Assembly: GCF_003967515.1 (NCBI RefSeq)
Contig: NZ_BIFQ01000002.1
Coordinates: 1,612,001-1,676,000, forward strand
Reading direction: 5' to 3'
DNA length: 64,000 nucleotides
Origin: Dictyobacter aurantiacus
GTDB taxonomy: Bacteria > Chloroflexota > Ktedonobacteria > Ktedonobacterales > Ktedonobacteraceae
Shown here: positions 55,427 through 63,392 of the stretch, piece by piece
How positions within the stretch are numbered: the first letter of the stretch is position 1
How the letters are laid out: the number at the start of each line of letters is the position of its first letter
The notes under the pieces: model-generated
What the model was told of the DNA's origin: nothing
What the model saw: only the letters and a program-made list of their open reading frames with translations
The model's database searches: none
Position numbers and translations under genes: made by a program

Positions 55427-55912
55427 ATGTCCAGGAAATCAATCGGCCAGGTGCGTGGATCTCCTCAGCAGAGGGGTGAGGCAAAAAAAGAACTGCAGGA
55501 AACGTGGCGACAACTGGAGCTGAAACCGGCCACACTCCTGCATTTGCAAGAGGTGTTAGATATCTCGGGGGTGGGTGCTGCACGTCACGTCACCGAGGCG
55601 TTGATTCGTCAGAAAGGCAAACAGGGACGTCTTGCCGATACCGGAAAAGAATGGGGGGCTGAGGTGCTGCGTCTCCTTTCCCTGCAAGGTATGCGCCCTC
55701 ATCTCATCGATGTGTTCCGCGTGGTGCTGGAGACGCTGTTCGCCTGGCATTTCATCATGTTACCCTCCCTGACGGACGAGATGCTCAACAATGCCGTGGA
55801 GGTTGCTCTGGCGCTGCTTTTCCTGATCATAACCCTGATCGGCATCTGTCTGCATTGTTGGCATGCTCATATACGCCCAACCATAAAGCAAAGAAAAGAC
55901 TATCATCGATGA
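55427..55912 (+). CDS. membrane protein, paralogue 2 of a tandem pair
   Basis: 161 aa with AAGGAGGATCAT before ATG 55427. Same order as the preceding gene: basic start, helical domain with LELKPATLLHLQEVLDISGVG, two hydrophobic segments (about 100-145) and a short basic tail. The leaders of both genes also share AGGAGGATC, and both proteins begin MSRK. A duplicated gene pair is inferred; function unknown. Confidence 0.65.
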   Translation: MSRKSIGQVRGSPQQRGEAKKELQETWRQLELKPATLLHLQEVLDISGVGAARHVTEALIRQKGKQGRLADTGKEWGAEVLRLLSLQGMRPHLIDVFRVVLETLFAWHFIMLPSLTDEMLNNAVEVALALLFLIITLIGICLHCWHAHIRPTIKQRKDYHR

Positions 55913-56213
55913 TCTCTTTTTGCTACCCTCTCCCTTGCAGGTTTTCCGTTTGCCCTGATCACGGATGTATGTTTAATCCCTCTCGCAACTTCCTCATCGT
56001 GCCGCACGCTCACCAGTGCTCTTGAAAGGCTACCTACCATGCATGGAGCGCATTTCTTACCTGGGATTCGGAGTCCCCCTATCCTCACACACCACCTTGC
56101 CTGTTTCTGTACGAGAAACCGCTCGGGCAACTCGCTGTTTCTTCATTTTCTATTGTCCCATGATGAAAATGGTTTGCCATACCCTGTTTTGATGAAAAAA
56201 GGAGAAGGAACCC
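55913..56213. other. intergenic region
   Basis: 300 bp, nothing recognised apart from the ribosome site of the next gene. Confidence 0.3.
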
Positions 56214-56417
56214 ATGTCGAATCCTCATGAAGATACCCTGTTAACGGTTCGTGAAGTTGCGCGCCAACTCCGTGTCGATGATACGACGGTGCGGCGTTGG
56301 ATTAAGTCTGGCACTCTGGAAGCGATCGCTCTCCCGCATCTCGGGAAGCGGCAGGCCTATCGTATCAAACAGTCAACCCTCAATGCATTGCTGGCCTCAG
56401 GCACTTCTCTACAATAA
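56214..56417 (+). CDS. excisionase-family helix-turn-helix protein
   Basis: 67 aa: LTVREVARQLRVDDTTVRRWIKSG (quoted in part) and KRQAYRIKQSTLNALL form the wHTH of excisionase/MerR-like small DNA-binding proteins. GGAGAAGGA before ATG 56214. In this mobile-looking context it could be a recombination directionality factor or a local regulator of the operon that follows. Confidence 0.8.
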   Translation: MSNPHEDTLLTVREVARQLRVDDTTVRRWIKSGTLEAIALPHLGKRQAYRIKQSTLNALLASGTSLQ

Positions 56418-56712
56418 AGTGCTAGACCCTCTCATTGTTCTTCTCGGGCGTTGAACTGCTTGCCTTCCGCCTATGTAATGCCTCAGTCATCGGTCGAACT
56501 GCCTGATCAGAGCGCAGTTCTCTCCATGAGTATGTTTCCTCGAATCCTATGCGTGAGGTTCTCTTATGATGCAGATATACGGCCCGTCTCTGGCGTGGCC
56601 TCGTGCCCCTCCGCAGTGTTCTCGTTGCTTGTTCCTAAGCGTGGCTTATGCTGCGCTTTTTGTTTTGATGAGATATATGTATCACATTCACACACAAGGA
56701 GTGAAAAAAATC

Positions 56713-57192
56713 ATGAGTCATATTGAAGAAGGTAAAACCCATCTTGTATTCAATGGACTGCCGGTCTTGCTCCAACAAGGCGATCTGTCTGCTGCGGCAC
56801 AACATCCCTGTATGAAGCTGCTTCACCAGGCAGTGGTGTTGACGGCGAAGCAGTACGATGGCGAGGTCCGGTCTTCCTACTATACCTATTATGGCGTGGA
56901 GCAACCGGCAAATACCGGCCTGGCGCTTCATATCCCGATACGACCTGGGAAGCCGAGAGGAGAAGCGATCCCGCGTGGCATCGGACTGGTCGTCGACGAA
57001 ACGGGTGCGCTGAAGTTCCTGGGGGATCCCTGGGCGGTAGATGAGCACTTCTATCAGCAGGTGCAACAGGCGATTGTCCAGAAGTACACGGCGCTTGCCC
57101 ACATGGCGGTCCTCAAGCAGATGAACTACCAGGTCAGCAGCCAGCAATTGGATGATCAGATTACGATTACAGGAGGAAGCTATGCAGCCTAA
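56713..57192 (+). CDS. DUF1257 (Ycf35-like) protein
   Basis: 159 aa. It begins MSHIEEGKTHL and carries GIGLVVDETGALKFLGDPW and VQKYTALAHMAVLKQMNYQV, the order and pattern of DUF1257/Ycf35. AAGGAG precedes ATG 56713. The next gene, a DUF2997-like protein, overlaps it by 11 bp, and a Ycf46-like ATPase follows, the usual cyanobacterial companions, which supports the weak sequence match. Biochemical role unknown. Confidence 0.65.
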   Translation: MSHIEEGKTHLVFNGLPVLLQQGDLSAAAQHPCMKLLHQAVVLTAKQYDGEVRSSYYTYYGVEQPANTGLALHIPIRPGKPRGEAIPRGIGLVVDETGALKFLGDPWAVDEHFYQQVQQAIVQKYTALAHMAVLKQMNYQVSSQQLDDQITITGGSYAA

Positions 57193-57427
57193 AGTGATTC
57201 ATATCACCGTGAAAGAGGATGGGTCCTACATCACCGATTTCCGCAACTTCTCTGGCGCCGACTGTCTTGCGGCCGGCAAACAGATGCACACCCTGCTGGC
57301 ACAGTTTGGGGTGCAGCCTGAGCAAACGGCCATGACCCCCAAGCCAGAACTGCTGGCCGCTCAGGGCTTGCTGCAGGAACTCAATGCTGCCTTTGAGCCC
57401 GATCAAGAAGCACACGTGGAGGGATAA
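57182..57427 (+). CDS. DUF2997-like protein
   Basis: 81 aa. KVIHITVKEDGSYITDFRNF (strand-turn-strand) and SGADCLAAGKQMHTLLAQFG with a conserved Cys fit DUF2997, which normally sits beside DUF1257. AGGAGG precedes ATG 57182, inside the end of the previous gene, so the two are translationally coupled. Confidence 0.7.
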   Translation: MQPKVIHITVKEDGSYITDFRNFSGADCLAAGKQMHTLLAQFGVQPEQTAMTPKPELLAAQGLLQELNAAFEPDQEAHVEG

Positions 57428-57430
57428 GCG

Positions 57431-57727
57431 ATGACGACTATGGAATCCTCTCTCCACCTGCCACCTGAATGGTCAGGCATTAGCGCTGCAGATACGACGC
57501 CTGCAGAGGCGGTACAAGCCCCCGAGCTTCATGTCTCGATCGATGCCGATGCATCCTACAAAATCGGCACCTGCGAGCACTGCGTGCTGTGGGAACTGGG
57601 ACGACCTATTCGCGCATGGGACGCTGATGGCGATAAGGATCTTGATTTCGATCGTGACCGGTACTTTGCTTTGCTCGAAGCGCTGGGTATTGTCATGACT
57701 GAGCGTCAGGCCTATGTCTGTCCTTAA
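57431..57727 (+). CDS. hypothetical protein of the Ycf35/Ycf46-like operon
   Basis: 98 aa. GGAGGG precedes ATG 57431, three bases after the previous stop. A CEHC pair near residues 48-51 could bind metal; the acidic DADGDKDLDFDRD stretch (about 65-77) is EF-hand-like but not clearly canonical. No family recognised. Position implies a role with DUF1257, DUF2997 and the AAA protein. Confidence 0.65.
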   Translation: MTTMESSLHLPPEWSGISAADTTPAEAVQAPELHVSIDADASYKIGTCEHCVLWELGRPIRAWDADGDKDLDFDRDRYFALLEALGIVMTERQAYVCP

Positions 57728-57754
57728 AGCGACACAGAATAGTGTTTTGATAGC

Positions 57755-57788
57755 GGGAAGATGGCCACACGCCATCTTCCCATTTTTT
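57755..57788 (+). terminator. intrinsic terminator/attenuator inside the operon
   Basis: GGGAAGATGGC (57755-57765), loop CACAC, GCCATCTTCCC (57771-57781), then ATTTTTTG. An 11-bp perfect stem and T-run, about 25 bp before the ribosome site of the AAA gene. It should lower transcription of the ATPase relative to the three small genes. Confidence 0.8.
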
Positions 57789-57806
57789 GTGTTGAAGGAG
57801 AGAATT

Positions 57807-59657
57807 ATGATGGATCAGCAGATGCAGGAGGCACTGCCTGCCTGGTATCGTGAATTTAGCACGCTCTTTGGCGCAGGCGCCGGCCACTGTTTCATCCTCT
57901 ATGGAGATGTTCATGGGGTCACCTCTCTGCGAGGGGCATCCCAGCTGCGCTTCATGCAGGGGATCCTGCATACCGAGCGCCGGACGATTATCGCGTATTA
58001 TCACCGTGCCATCGGGATCACATTCCCGCTGCCCTCGATGCGGACCGAGGCTCTGGCACTGCTTGGTCCAGACTGGACGGTGCCAGCCGCTGACGATGAT
58101 CTTTCAGCGGCGCTTGATGCCGCTGGCCTTCCTGGTCGCATAGCGCCCGCGGGCGATGTCTTCAGTGGTGCGCGCCGGCCACGGGAAGCGCTGGCCATTT
58201 TAGAAGCGCTGCTTCGCGCCGGGGGGCCGGAATCGCGAGGGCGTGTGGCCGTTATTCTCGATGGCGCCGACCTTATCTGTCCCGCAACCAGTAAGGCGGT
58301 GATGCGAGATGATCAACTATCGGTGCTGGCAACGCTGCAGTACTGGGGTCTTGATAGTAGCTTGGGGAAGCAGGATAATCCGGTGTTTCTGTTGACACCT
58401 CGCCTGAGCGATCTGCATCCCGACTTACGCACGAGTGGCAGTGGCTATAAAGTGATCGAAGAGTCGTTGCCTGATGAGCAGACACGCCTGTCCTATATCC
58501 GCTGGTACCTTGAAGAGCACCGCCGAGAGGATCCGATTGCGCTGGTTGATCTCTCGCTGGAAGATCTTGCTCGCAATACAGCGGGACTGGACCTGCGGCA
58601 GGTCGAAGATATCCTGCTGTTAGGGGCAACCAGTGGACGTGAAGGCGAGACGGCAGGTGTCACGCGTCTGCTCGTCAAGACTCGCAAAGATGCGATTATT
58701 CGCCAGCAATATAGCGAGGCCATTGTGATGCTCGATCCCTTGCCTGAAGGGTTTGGGGGCCTTGGAGGTATGGAGCAGTTGATCGAGTTTACCTGCGCGG
58801 AAGTAATGGCTCCCCTGCGGCAGGGATGGCGATGGGATGTGCCGAAAGGGATTCTGCTGGTAGGCCCTCCCGGGAATGGAAAAACGCGCTATGTGGAGGC
58901 GGCGGCGAAGGAGCTCGGGTATAACGCGCTTGCCCTACGCATGGCCAACATTCTGGGAGGGATCGTTGGCACCTCTGAACGCAATCTGCAGGAGCTGTTT
59001 GATGTCGCTCGGAGTCTTGCCCCAACGATTCTGTTCATCGATGAAATTGATCAAACGCTGGTCTCCCAGCGCGGCACTACCTCGGGGAGCCCGGTGGCTG
59101 CCAATCTGTTTGGGGCGCTCCTGCAATTTATGGGCGATGAATCCTTACGTGGTCGGGTTATCGTGGTAGGTGCAACCAATCACCCGGAACTGCTGGATGC
59201 GGCGCTGCTTCGACCGGGTCGTTTCGATGTCGTGTTTCCGGTGTTGTGTCCTGACCTGGACGCGCGCCGGAGCATGCTGATGGTACAGGCTCGCCTGCAA
59301 GAAACGGCTTTTGAACCCGAGGCTGTCACGCTGCTTGCCGGTCAAACGCACAATTATAGTGCTGCAGATCTGGAGGCGCTGGTGAAAGAGGCGCGTTTGC
59401 TTGCTCGCTGGAATGGGCGCTCGATTATCAGCGTGCAGGATGCGCAGGAGGCACTGGAAAACGTGCGGCCTGTCACGCTGACGCTCGTTGAAGCCTTCAC
59501 CCGTCGGGCGCGTGAGGCCTGCAATAATCTCCGCTTCTTACCTCCCGGCATGGCGGCCCAGGAACGGGAACGCCGACGTACTGCCGTAACGGGAACTGAG
59601 CAGCCCACAGAGCCTGTTACCTCGCTTTCAGAAGCGCGTTCGTCGCGTCGCATGTAG
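57807..59657 (+). CDS. Ycf46-like tandem AAA ATPase
   Basis: 616 aa from ATG 57807 (GAAGGAGAG upstream). The C-terminal AAA module is complete: GPPGNGKT near 353-360, TILFIDEID near 408-413, a sensor GATNH, and LLRPGRFD near 468-475. The N-terminal half looks like a degenerate AAA fold (FILYGDVHG, VAVILDGADLI), the plan of Ycf46-type proteins. Last gene of the DUF1257-DUF2997 operon. Probably a remodelling ATPase; the substrate is unknown. Confidence 0.85.
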   Translation: MMDQQMQEALPAWYREFSTLFGAGAGHCFILYGDVHGVTSLRGASQLRFMQGILHTERRTIIAYYHRAIGITFPLPSMRTEALALLGPDWTVPAADDDLSAALDAAGLPGRIAPAGDVFSGARRPREALAILEALLRAGGPESRGRVAVILDGADLICPATSKAVMRDDQLSVLATLQYWGLDSSLGKQDNPVFLLTPRLSDLHPDLRTSGSGYKVIEESLPDEQTRLSYIRWYLEEHRREDPIALVDLSLEDLARNTAGLDLRQVEDILLLGATSGREGETAGVTRLLVKTRKDAIIRQQYSEAIVMLDPLPEGFGGLGGMEQLIEFTCAEVMAPLRQGWRWDVPKGILLVGPPGNGKTRYVEAAAKELGYNALALRMANILGGIVGTSERNLQELFDVARSLAPTILFIDEIDQTLVSQRGTTSGSPVAANLFGALLQFMGDESLRGRVIVVGATNHPELLDAALLRPGRFDVVFPVLCPDLDARRSMLMVQARLQETAFEPEAVTLLAGQTHNYSAADLEALVKEARLLARWNGRSIISVQDAQEALENVRPVTLTLVEAFTRRAREACNNLRFLPPGMAAQERERRRTAVTGTEQPTEPVTSLSEARSSRRM

Positions 59658-59803
59658 CACTTTTTTATCATTGAACAATGTCTGTACATTGTCGTGGTTT
59701 GTTGTTGTCTCGTTTTCCCTATGAGGAGCGAGATGTGTAGGCAGTGCCTGGAAAGGGCGTCGATGCTGGATGCTTGTTTCCAGGTGATATCGCGAGGTGT
59801 TTT

Positions 59804-61195
59804 ATGACCAACAACAACCAGCCTATCCAATCCGAGCAAGGAGGGTCCCCGCCTGATTCACAGCGACGACAGACGATTGCCACGCTTTTTGGTGCACGCT
59901 CGTTTGAATCGATTGATTGGCGGCGCCTCCTTCAGGATGGTGTGCTTGTGCGATTGCATATTCGGCGCTGTCGATTTTCGACGCGCCTGGTGCTCGAAGA
60001 TATTGGGGTACGGGTTGAAGATGAGACGGTGAGGGAAAAACTGTCCAGGTGGCTTGTTCTGGGCGAGAAGCGCTTACTGCCGATCGCGTATATGAAGGCT
60101 CTCGCGCGCATTGAAAGCGGTGCCAGGCATACCCTGAAGGATCGATCATTTCGAACCGAGCTCGGAGCATTTGTTCCCTCGTCAGCCTATGTTGCCTGGC
60201 GGGATGCCACAGAGTCGTTGAAAGCGCAGTATGATGCATTGCGTGACGATATTGTGGCCAACCATCGTGCTCTCTCCCGTCAGGTGCTGGCTGAATATGA
60301 AGTGATTGCGGCTGACACCTATCGCCGCTTGCGCGGAACCCACCCGGAACTGATCACAGAAACGCAAGAACGGTTTGTCACCACGTACTGCAATCGTATC
60401 AGTGCTCAGATTCCCTCTCCTGAGCACATTCGCGAGACCTTCGATTTTCGATACGTGTTGATCGATAGCCTCTCACAGCTTGGGTCTGCAGGTGAGCACC
60501 ATGATGCTTCAGATGACCACGAACGTGAGGATAATGAGCATTCGCTCTCTGTGGATCTTGCCCGATCGCAGACCCAGGGACGGGAATGGCAGCGTTCTGT
60601 GCTTGAGCATGATCTGCGCATGCACGCGCAGGAACGTGTTGATTCCGCCCTCGATAGTTTTCTCTCCTCGGTTGTCAGCCAGTTGCGTCATCTCACCTAC
60701 ACCGTTGCCTGTGATGTGCTCTCCACGCTCCAACGGCGCTCGGGGGAAAGCTTTGCCTATCAATCGGTCAGACAACTGGAGAACCTGCTCACGCAGGTAC
60801 GGGCCTTGAACTTTTATGGGGATGCTGAGATTGATCGTATCATGGATCAGGTGCAAGAGATCGTCGGGGAAACTCCGGCGGAGCGTCAGTACAGCCTTGC
60901 CGATATTGAGCGCACATTGCGTGCGATCGCGACCGTGACACGATCCACGTTGCTCGATCTGGAAGAGGAGCCGAGGCTGGCCCGTGAAATTGCGATTCCT
61001 GATGTGCCGACCGAGACCGCTGTCCGTCAGGCTCGAGCGGAACTTGGCCTGGAACTGGATGCGACACAGTTTACTCTTGCGGCACAGGTCCGAGCGGAAA
61101 CGCGTGCCAGGCGAGCGGAAATCGGAGAATACGGCATGCAATCCCTCTGGAGCACGATTGAGGACGAGACGCCACGAACTCACCGCACCGCCTAG
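59804..61195 (+). CDS. DUF3150-like helical protein
   Basis: 463 aa, nearly all helical. Residues about 70-220 (YVAWRDATESLKAQYDAL, then IVANHRALSRQVLAEYEVIA) fit the pattern of DUF3150 proteins, which elsewhere accompany AAA ATPases and VWA proteins; no VWA gene is visible here. CGAGGTG precedes ATG 59804. It follows the Ycf46-like gene and probably works with it. The family call is moderate. Confidence 0.55.
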   Translation: MTNNNQPIQSEQGGSPPDSQRRQTIATLFGARSFESIDWRRLLQDGVLVRLHIRRCRFSTRLVLEDIGVRVEDETVREKLSRWLVLGEKRLLPIAYMKALARIESGARHTLKDRSFRTELGAFVPSSAYVAWRDATESLKAQYDALRDDIVANHRALSRQVLAEYEVIAADTYRRLRGTHPELITETQERFVTTYCNRISAQIPSPEHIRETFDFRYVLIDSLSQLGSAGEHHDASDDHEREDNEHSLSVDLARSQTQGREWQRSVLEHDLRMHAQERVDSALDSFLSSVVSQLRHLTYTVACDVLSTLQRRSGESFAYQSVRQLENLLTQVRALNFYGDAEIDRIMDQVQEIVGETPAERQYSLADIERTLRAIATVTRSTLLDLEEEPRLAREIAIPDVPTETAVRQARAELGLELDATQFTLAAQVRAETRARRAEIGEYGMQSLWSTIEDETPRTHRTA

Positions 61196-61383
61196 CCATG
61201 CCATGTTCACATAACCGAGGGGAGGCGGTTTCTGGCTGATCCCATGTATGGGAACGATCTCAGAGAGCATCCCAGAGATCGTTTCACCAGGAGCAATTCA
61301 TCTTTGGTATGCTGCACGCACCCCTCTGCGTCCAGACCCATTTCATTCCCCTCACGATGATCAATCATGTTCCCAATGTGAGC

Positions 61384-61413
61384 AGACAGCCTTCTAGGGC
61401 TGTCTTTTTTTCT
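61384..61413 (+). terminator. rho-independent terminator
   Basis: AGACAGCC (61384-61391), six-base loop, GGCTGTCT (61398-61405), then a T-run to 61411. It closes the DUF1257-AAA-DUF3150 unit. About 120 bp upstream another inverted repeat, AACGATCTC/GAGATCGTT (61254-61284), may be part of the same 3' structure. Confidence 0.85.
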
Positions 61414-61482
61414 TTCCACTTGAAGTGAAATGTCCTGTTGCTATCGCATCGGAGTCTCGTACCGCCTTCTGGCGGAGAAAGG

Positions 61483-63069
61483 ATGGATCTTATGAATGAG
61501 AATATTCCAGCTGTAGCGATCTTAAAACACGATCATGCGCACATTGGACCATTGTTTGAACATCTGCTTGCTCAAATGCTGGCTGATAAAGGGATCAGCA
61601 CAGCAACGATGCGCTTCCTGGCGCATCAGCAGCCCCATTTTCTCGGGGCGTTGTTTGGGCACGTGATCCTGCGCTCTCCCGCGATCCAGGCGCAGGGGCA
61701 GCTTTTGCGGCAGAGTTTCACACACCTGCCTGCTCCTCCACCTGAATACCAGGGGACCCGGCGTGAGAACATCCAGGTGGATGCGAGTTGGGAGGGCCAG
61801 AGCCAGGCATGCGGATGGCGTAGCGTCACCTGGCGTGGCGCAGCCGGGGCCTATTCGTGTGCAGGTCTCAGGGTTCCGGCCCAGGTTGGGCTGACGACCC
61901 GCATTGTGATTATCGGCGCCGGTGCGGCCGGACTTCTTGCCGCCCGTGCTCTGCTCGATGTGGGATTCGTCAATGTCGTGCTGTTCGATCAATCAGGCCA
62001 GTGTGGTGGTGTGTGGAATCAGGATTTTCTGCGAGGAGCATCCAGAGCGAACCCGTTCCCGCTGCGCTTTGAGGACTACCAACTCGATGCGGCACCGGGC
62101 ACGGGTCATGCTGTGATGGAATGGTTACACAGCATTGCGCGTGGACGCAGTGATCGACCCCCAACGATGATCAAAGCGCGCGTTCTTACAGTGCAACCAG
62201 GGGATGTCGAGCATCGCATCTGCTATGAAGATGAGGCGGGCCGTCATCACGAGATGATGGCGCCCATTGTGATCAATGCGCTTGGCGTTGGGGAGCCGCT
62301 TTCCCCCTCACGACCAGGTGTGATGACCACGGATGTGGCGCCGCATGAAGCAGGCATCCGCTGGCAGCAAGTTTGGACGGCAGAGCACGCTCGGCGCTAT
62401 CACGGACGCACGGTACTCTTTATTAGCCTGTCCAACTCAACGCTGGAAATGGTCAAACAGATTCAGCACTTTAACCGTGCTGGACTCAATATCGATTATC
62501 GGATTCTTACCCATTACCCTGATGCGGCGTTAGCTGAGCCCGGGAGGGTCGTGATGCATCATGGCCATAAGATGCGCCTGTATCGTAGTCCTGAGAAAAT
62601 GCAGTTGCTGCGCCTGGCTGGAGATCTGCCAGAGGTTGCTGCGGCATTTGAGCAAGCACGTGATACTGGCCATATCGTCTCGCATGTTATGCACTGGTCC
62701 CTGGAGCACGGCGAGCAACGGCGGGTGGTGGCGATACGGGAAGATGGAGTCGTGCAGCGGTTTCCCTATGATGAGCTCTACACATTGATTGGCTATGCTC
62801 CCAACGCTGATCTGCTGCGGGAGATGGGGCTGAGTGTCAACCATCCCTATCTGGGAGCCGTTGACCTTGACTATGACTCTGAAGTCCAGCGAGCGCCAGA
62901 GGTTGCGGGACGCGCTCGCCTCTATCCCGGCTACTTCTGCCTGGGCATCAGAAATGCCTTTAATATGAATGAAGTGCTCTTACCCGGCCTCCTGTTTCGC
63001 CTGCCGGATGTCGTCGCAGGGGTCATCTTGCGATCGATAGAATACTTTCTGCGCGGCCAGCAGCACTAA
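61483..63069 (+). CDS. FAD-dependent oxidoreductase (flavin monooxygenase-like)
   Basis: 528 aa from ATG 61483 (GGAG upstream); ATG 61492 is equally possible. An unusual N-terminal about 130-residue region begins with LKHDHAHIGPLFEHLL, a His-rich helix recalling hemerythrin motifs but not proven. The FAD Rossmann site IVIIGAGAAGLLAA is near 140, GGVWN follows as in FMO-like enzymes, and LIGYAPNADLL lies near the C-terminus. Substrate unknown. It lies after the strong terminator, so it has its own promoter. Confidence 0.8.
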   Translation: MDLMNENIPAVAILKHDHAHIGPLFEHLLAQMLADKGISTATMRFLAHQQPHFLGALFGHVILRSPAIQAQGQLLRQSFTHLPAPPPEYQGTRRENIQVDASWEGQSQACGWRSVTWRGAAGAYSCAGLRVPAQVGLTTRIVIIGAGAAGLLAARALLDVGFVNVVLFDQSGQCGGVWNQDFLRGASRANPFPLRFEDYQLDAAPGTGHAVMEWLHSIARGRSDRPPTMIKARVLTVQPGDVEHRICYEDEAGRHHEMMAPIVINALGVGEPLSPSRPGVMTTDVAPHEAGIRWQQVWTAEHARRYHGRTVLFISLSNSTLEMVKQIQHFNRAGLNIDYRILTHYPDAALAEPGRVVMHHGHKMRLYRSPEKMQLLRLAGDLPEVAAAFEQARDTGHIVSHVMHWSLEHGEQRRVVAIREDGVVQRFPYDELYTLIGYAPNADLLREMGLSVNHPYLGAVDLDYDSEVQRAPEVAGRARLYPGYFCLGIRNAFNMNEVLLPGLLFRLPDVVAGVILRSIEYFLRGQQH

Positions 63070-63392
63070 CGCTTCGCCCCACTGCACTGAAAAATGGCTC
63101 CCATCCTCCCTACACGATTGCTCTATTCCTCTTCATGGCGGAAAACCCATGCTCTCAATCTAATGATGTCCTATGTCCCTTTTTCCTGGAGCATCTCCAG
63201 TGTGACGGTATGTGCAAGACATTCCAAACAGCATGATCGTGAGGATAACGCAACGTTGTAGGATTGCTGTTCTGCTCTGCACTCGGCATGGGATGCTTTT
63301 TCTAGAGCTTTACATATATATCTACGTCAGAAGACCTGCCATGTTCTGCAGAGAACGTGGTGGGTCCTTTTGGTATGAAAGGAGTTGTTATT
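63070..63392. other. intergenic region
   Basis: 320 bp, nothing recognised except GAAAGGAG just before the following GTG start. Confidence 0.3.

Noticed and set aside
59354..59839. 161-aa minus ORF and other long minus-strand frames under the AAA and DUF3150-like genes
   Set aside because: Shadows of strongly supported genes in high-GC DNA.
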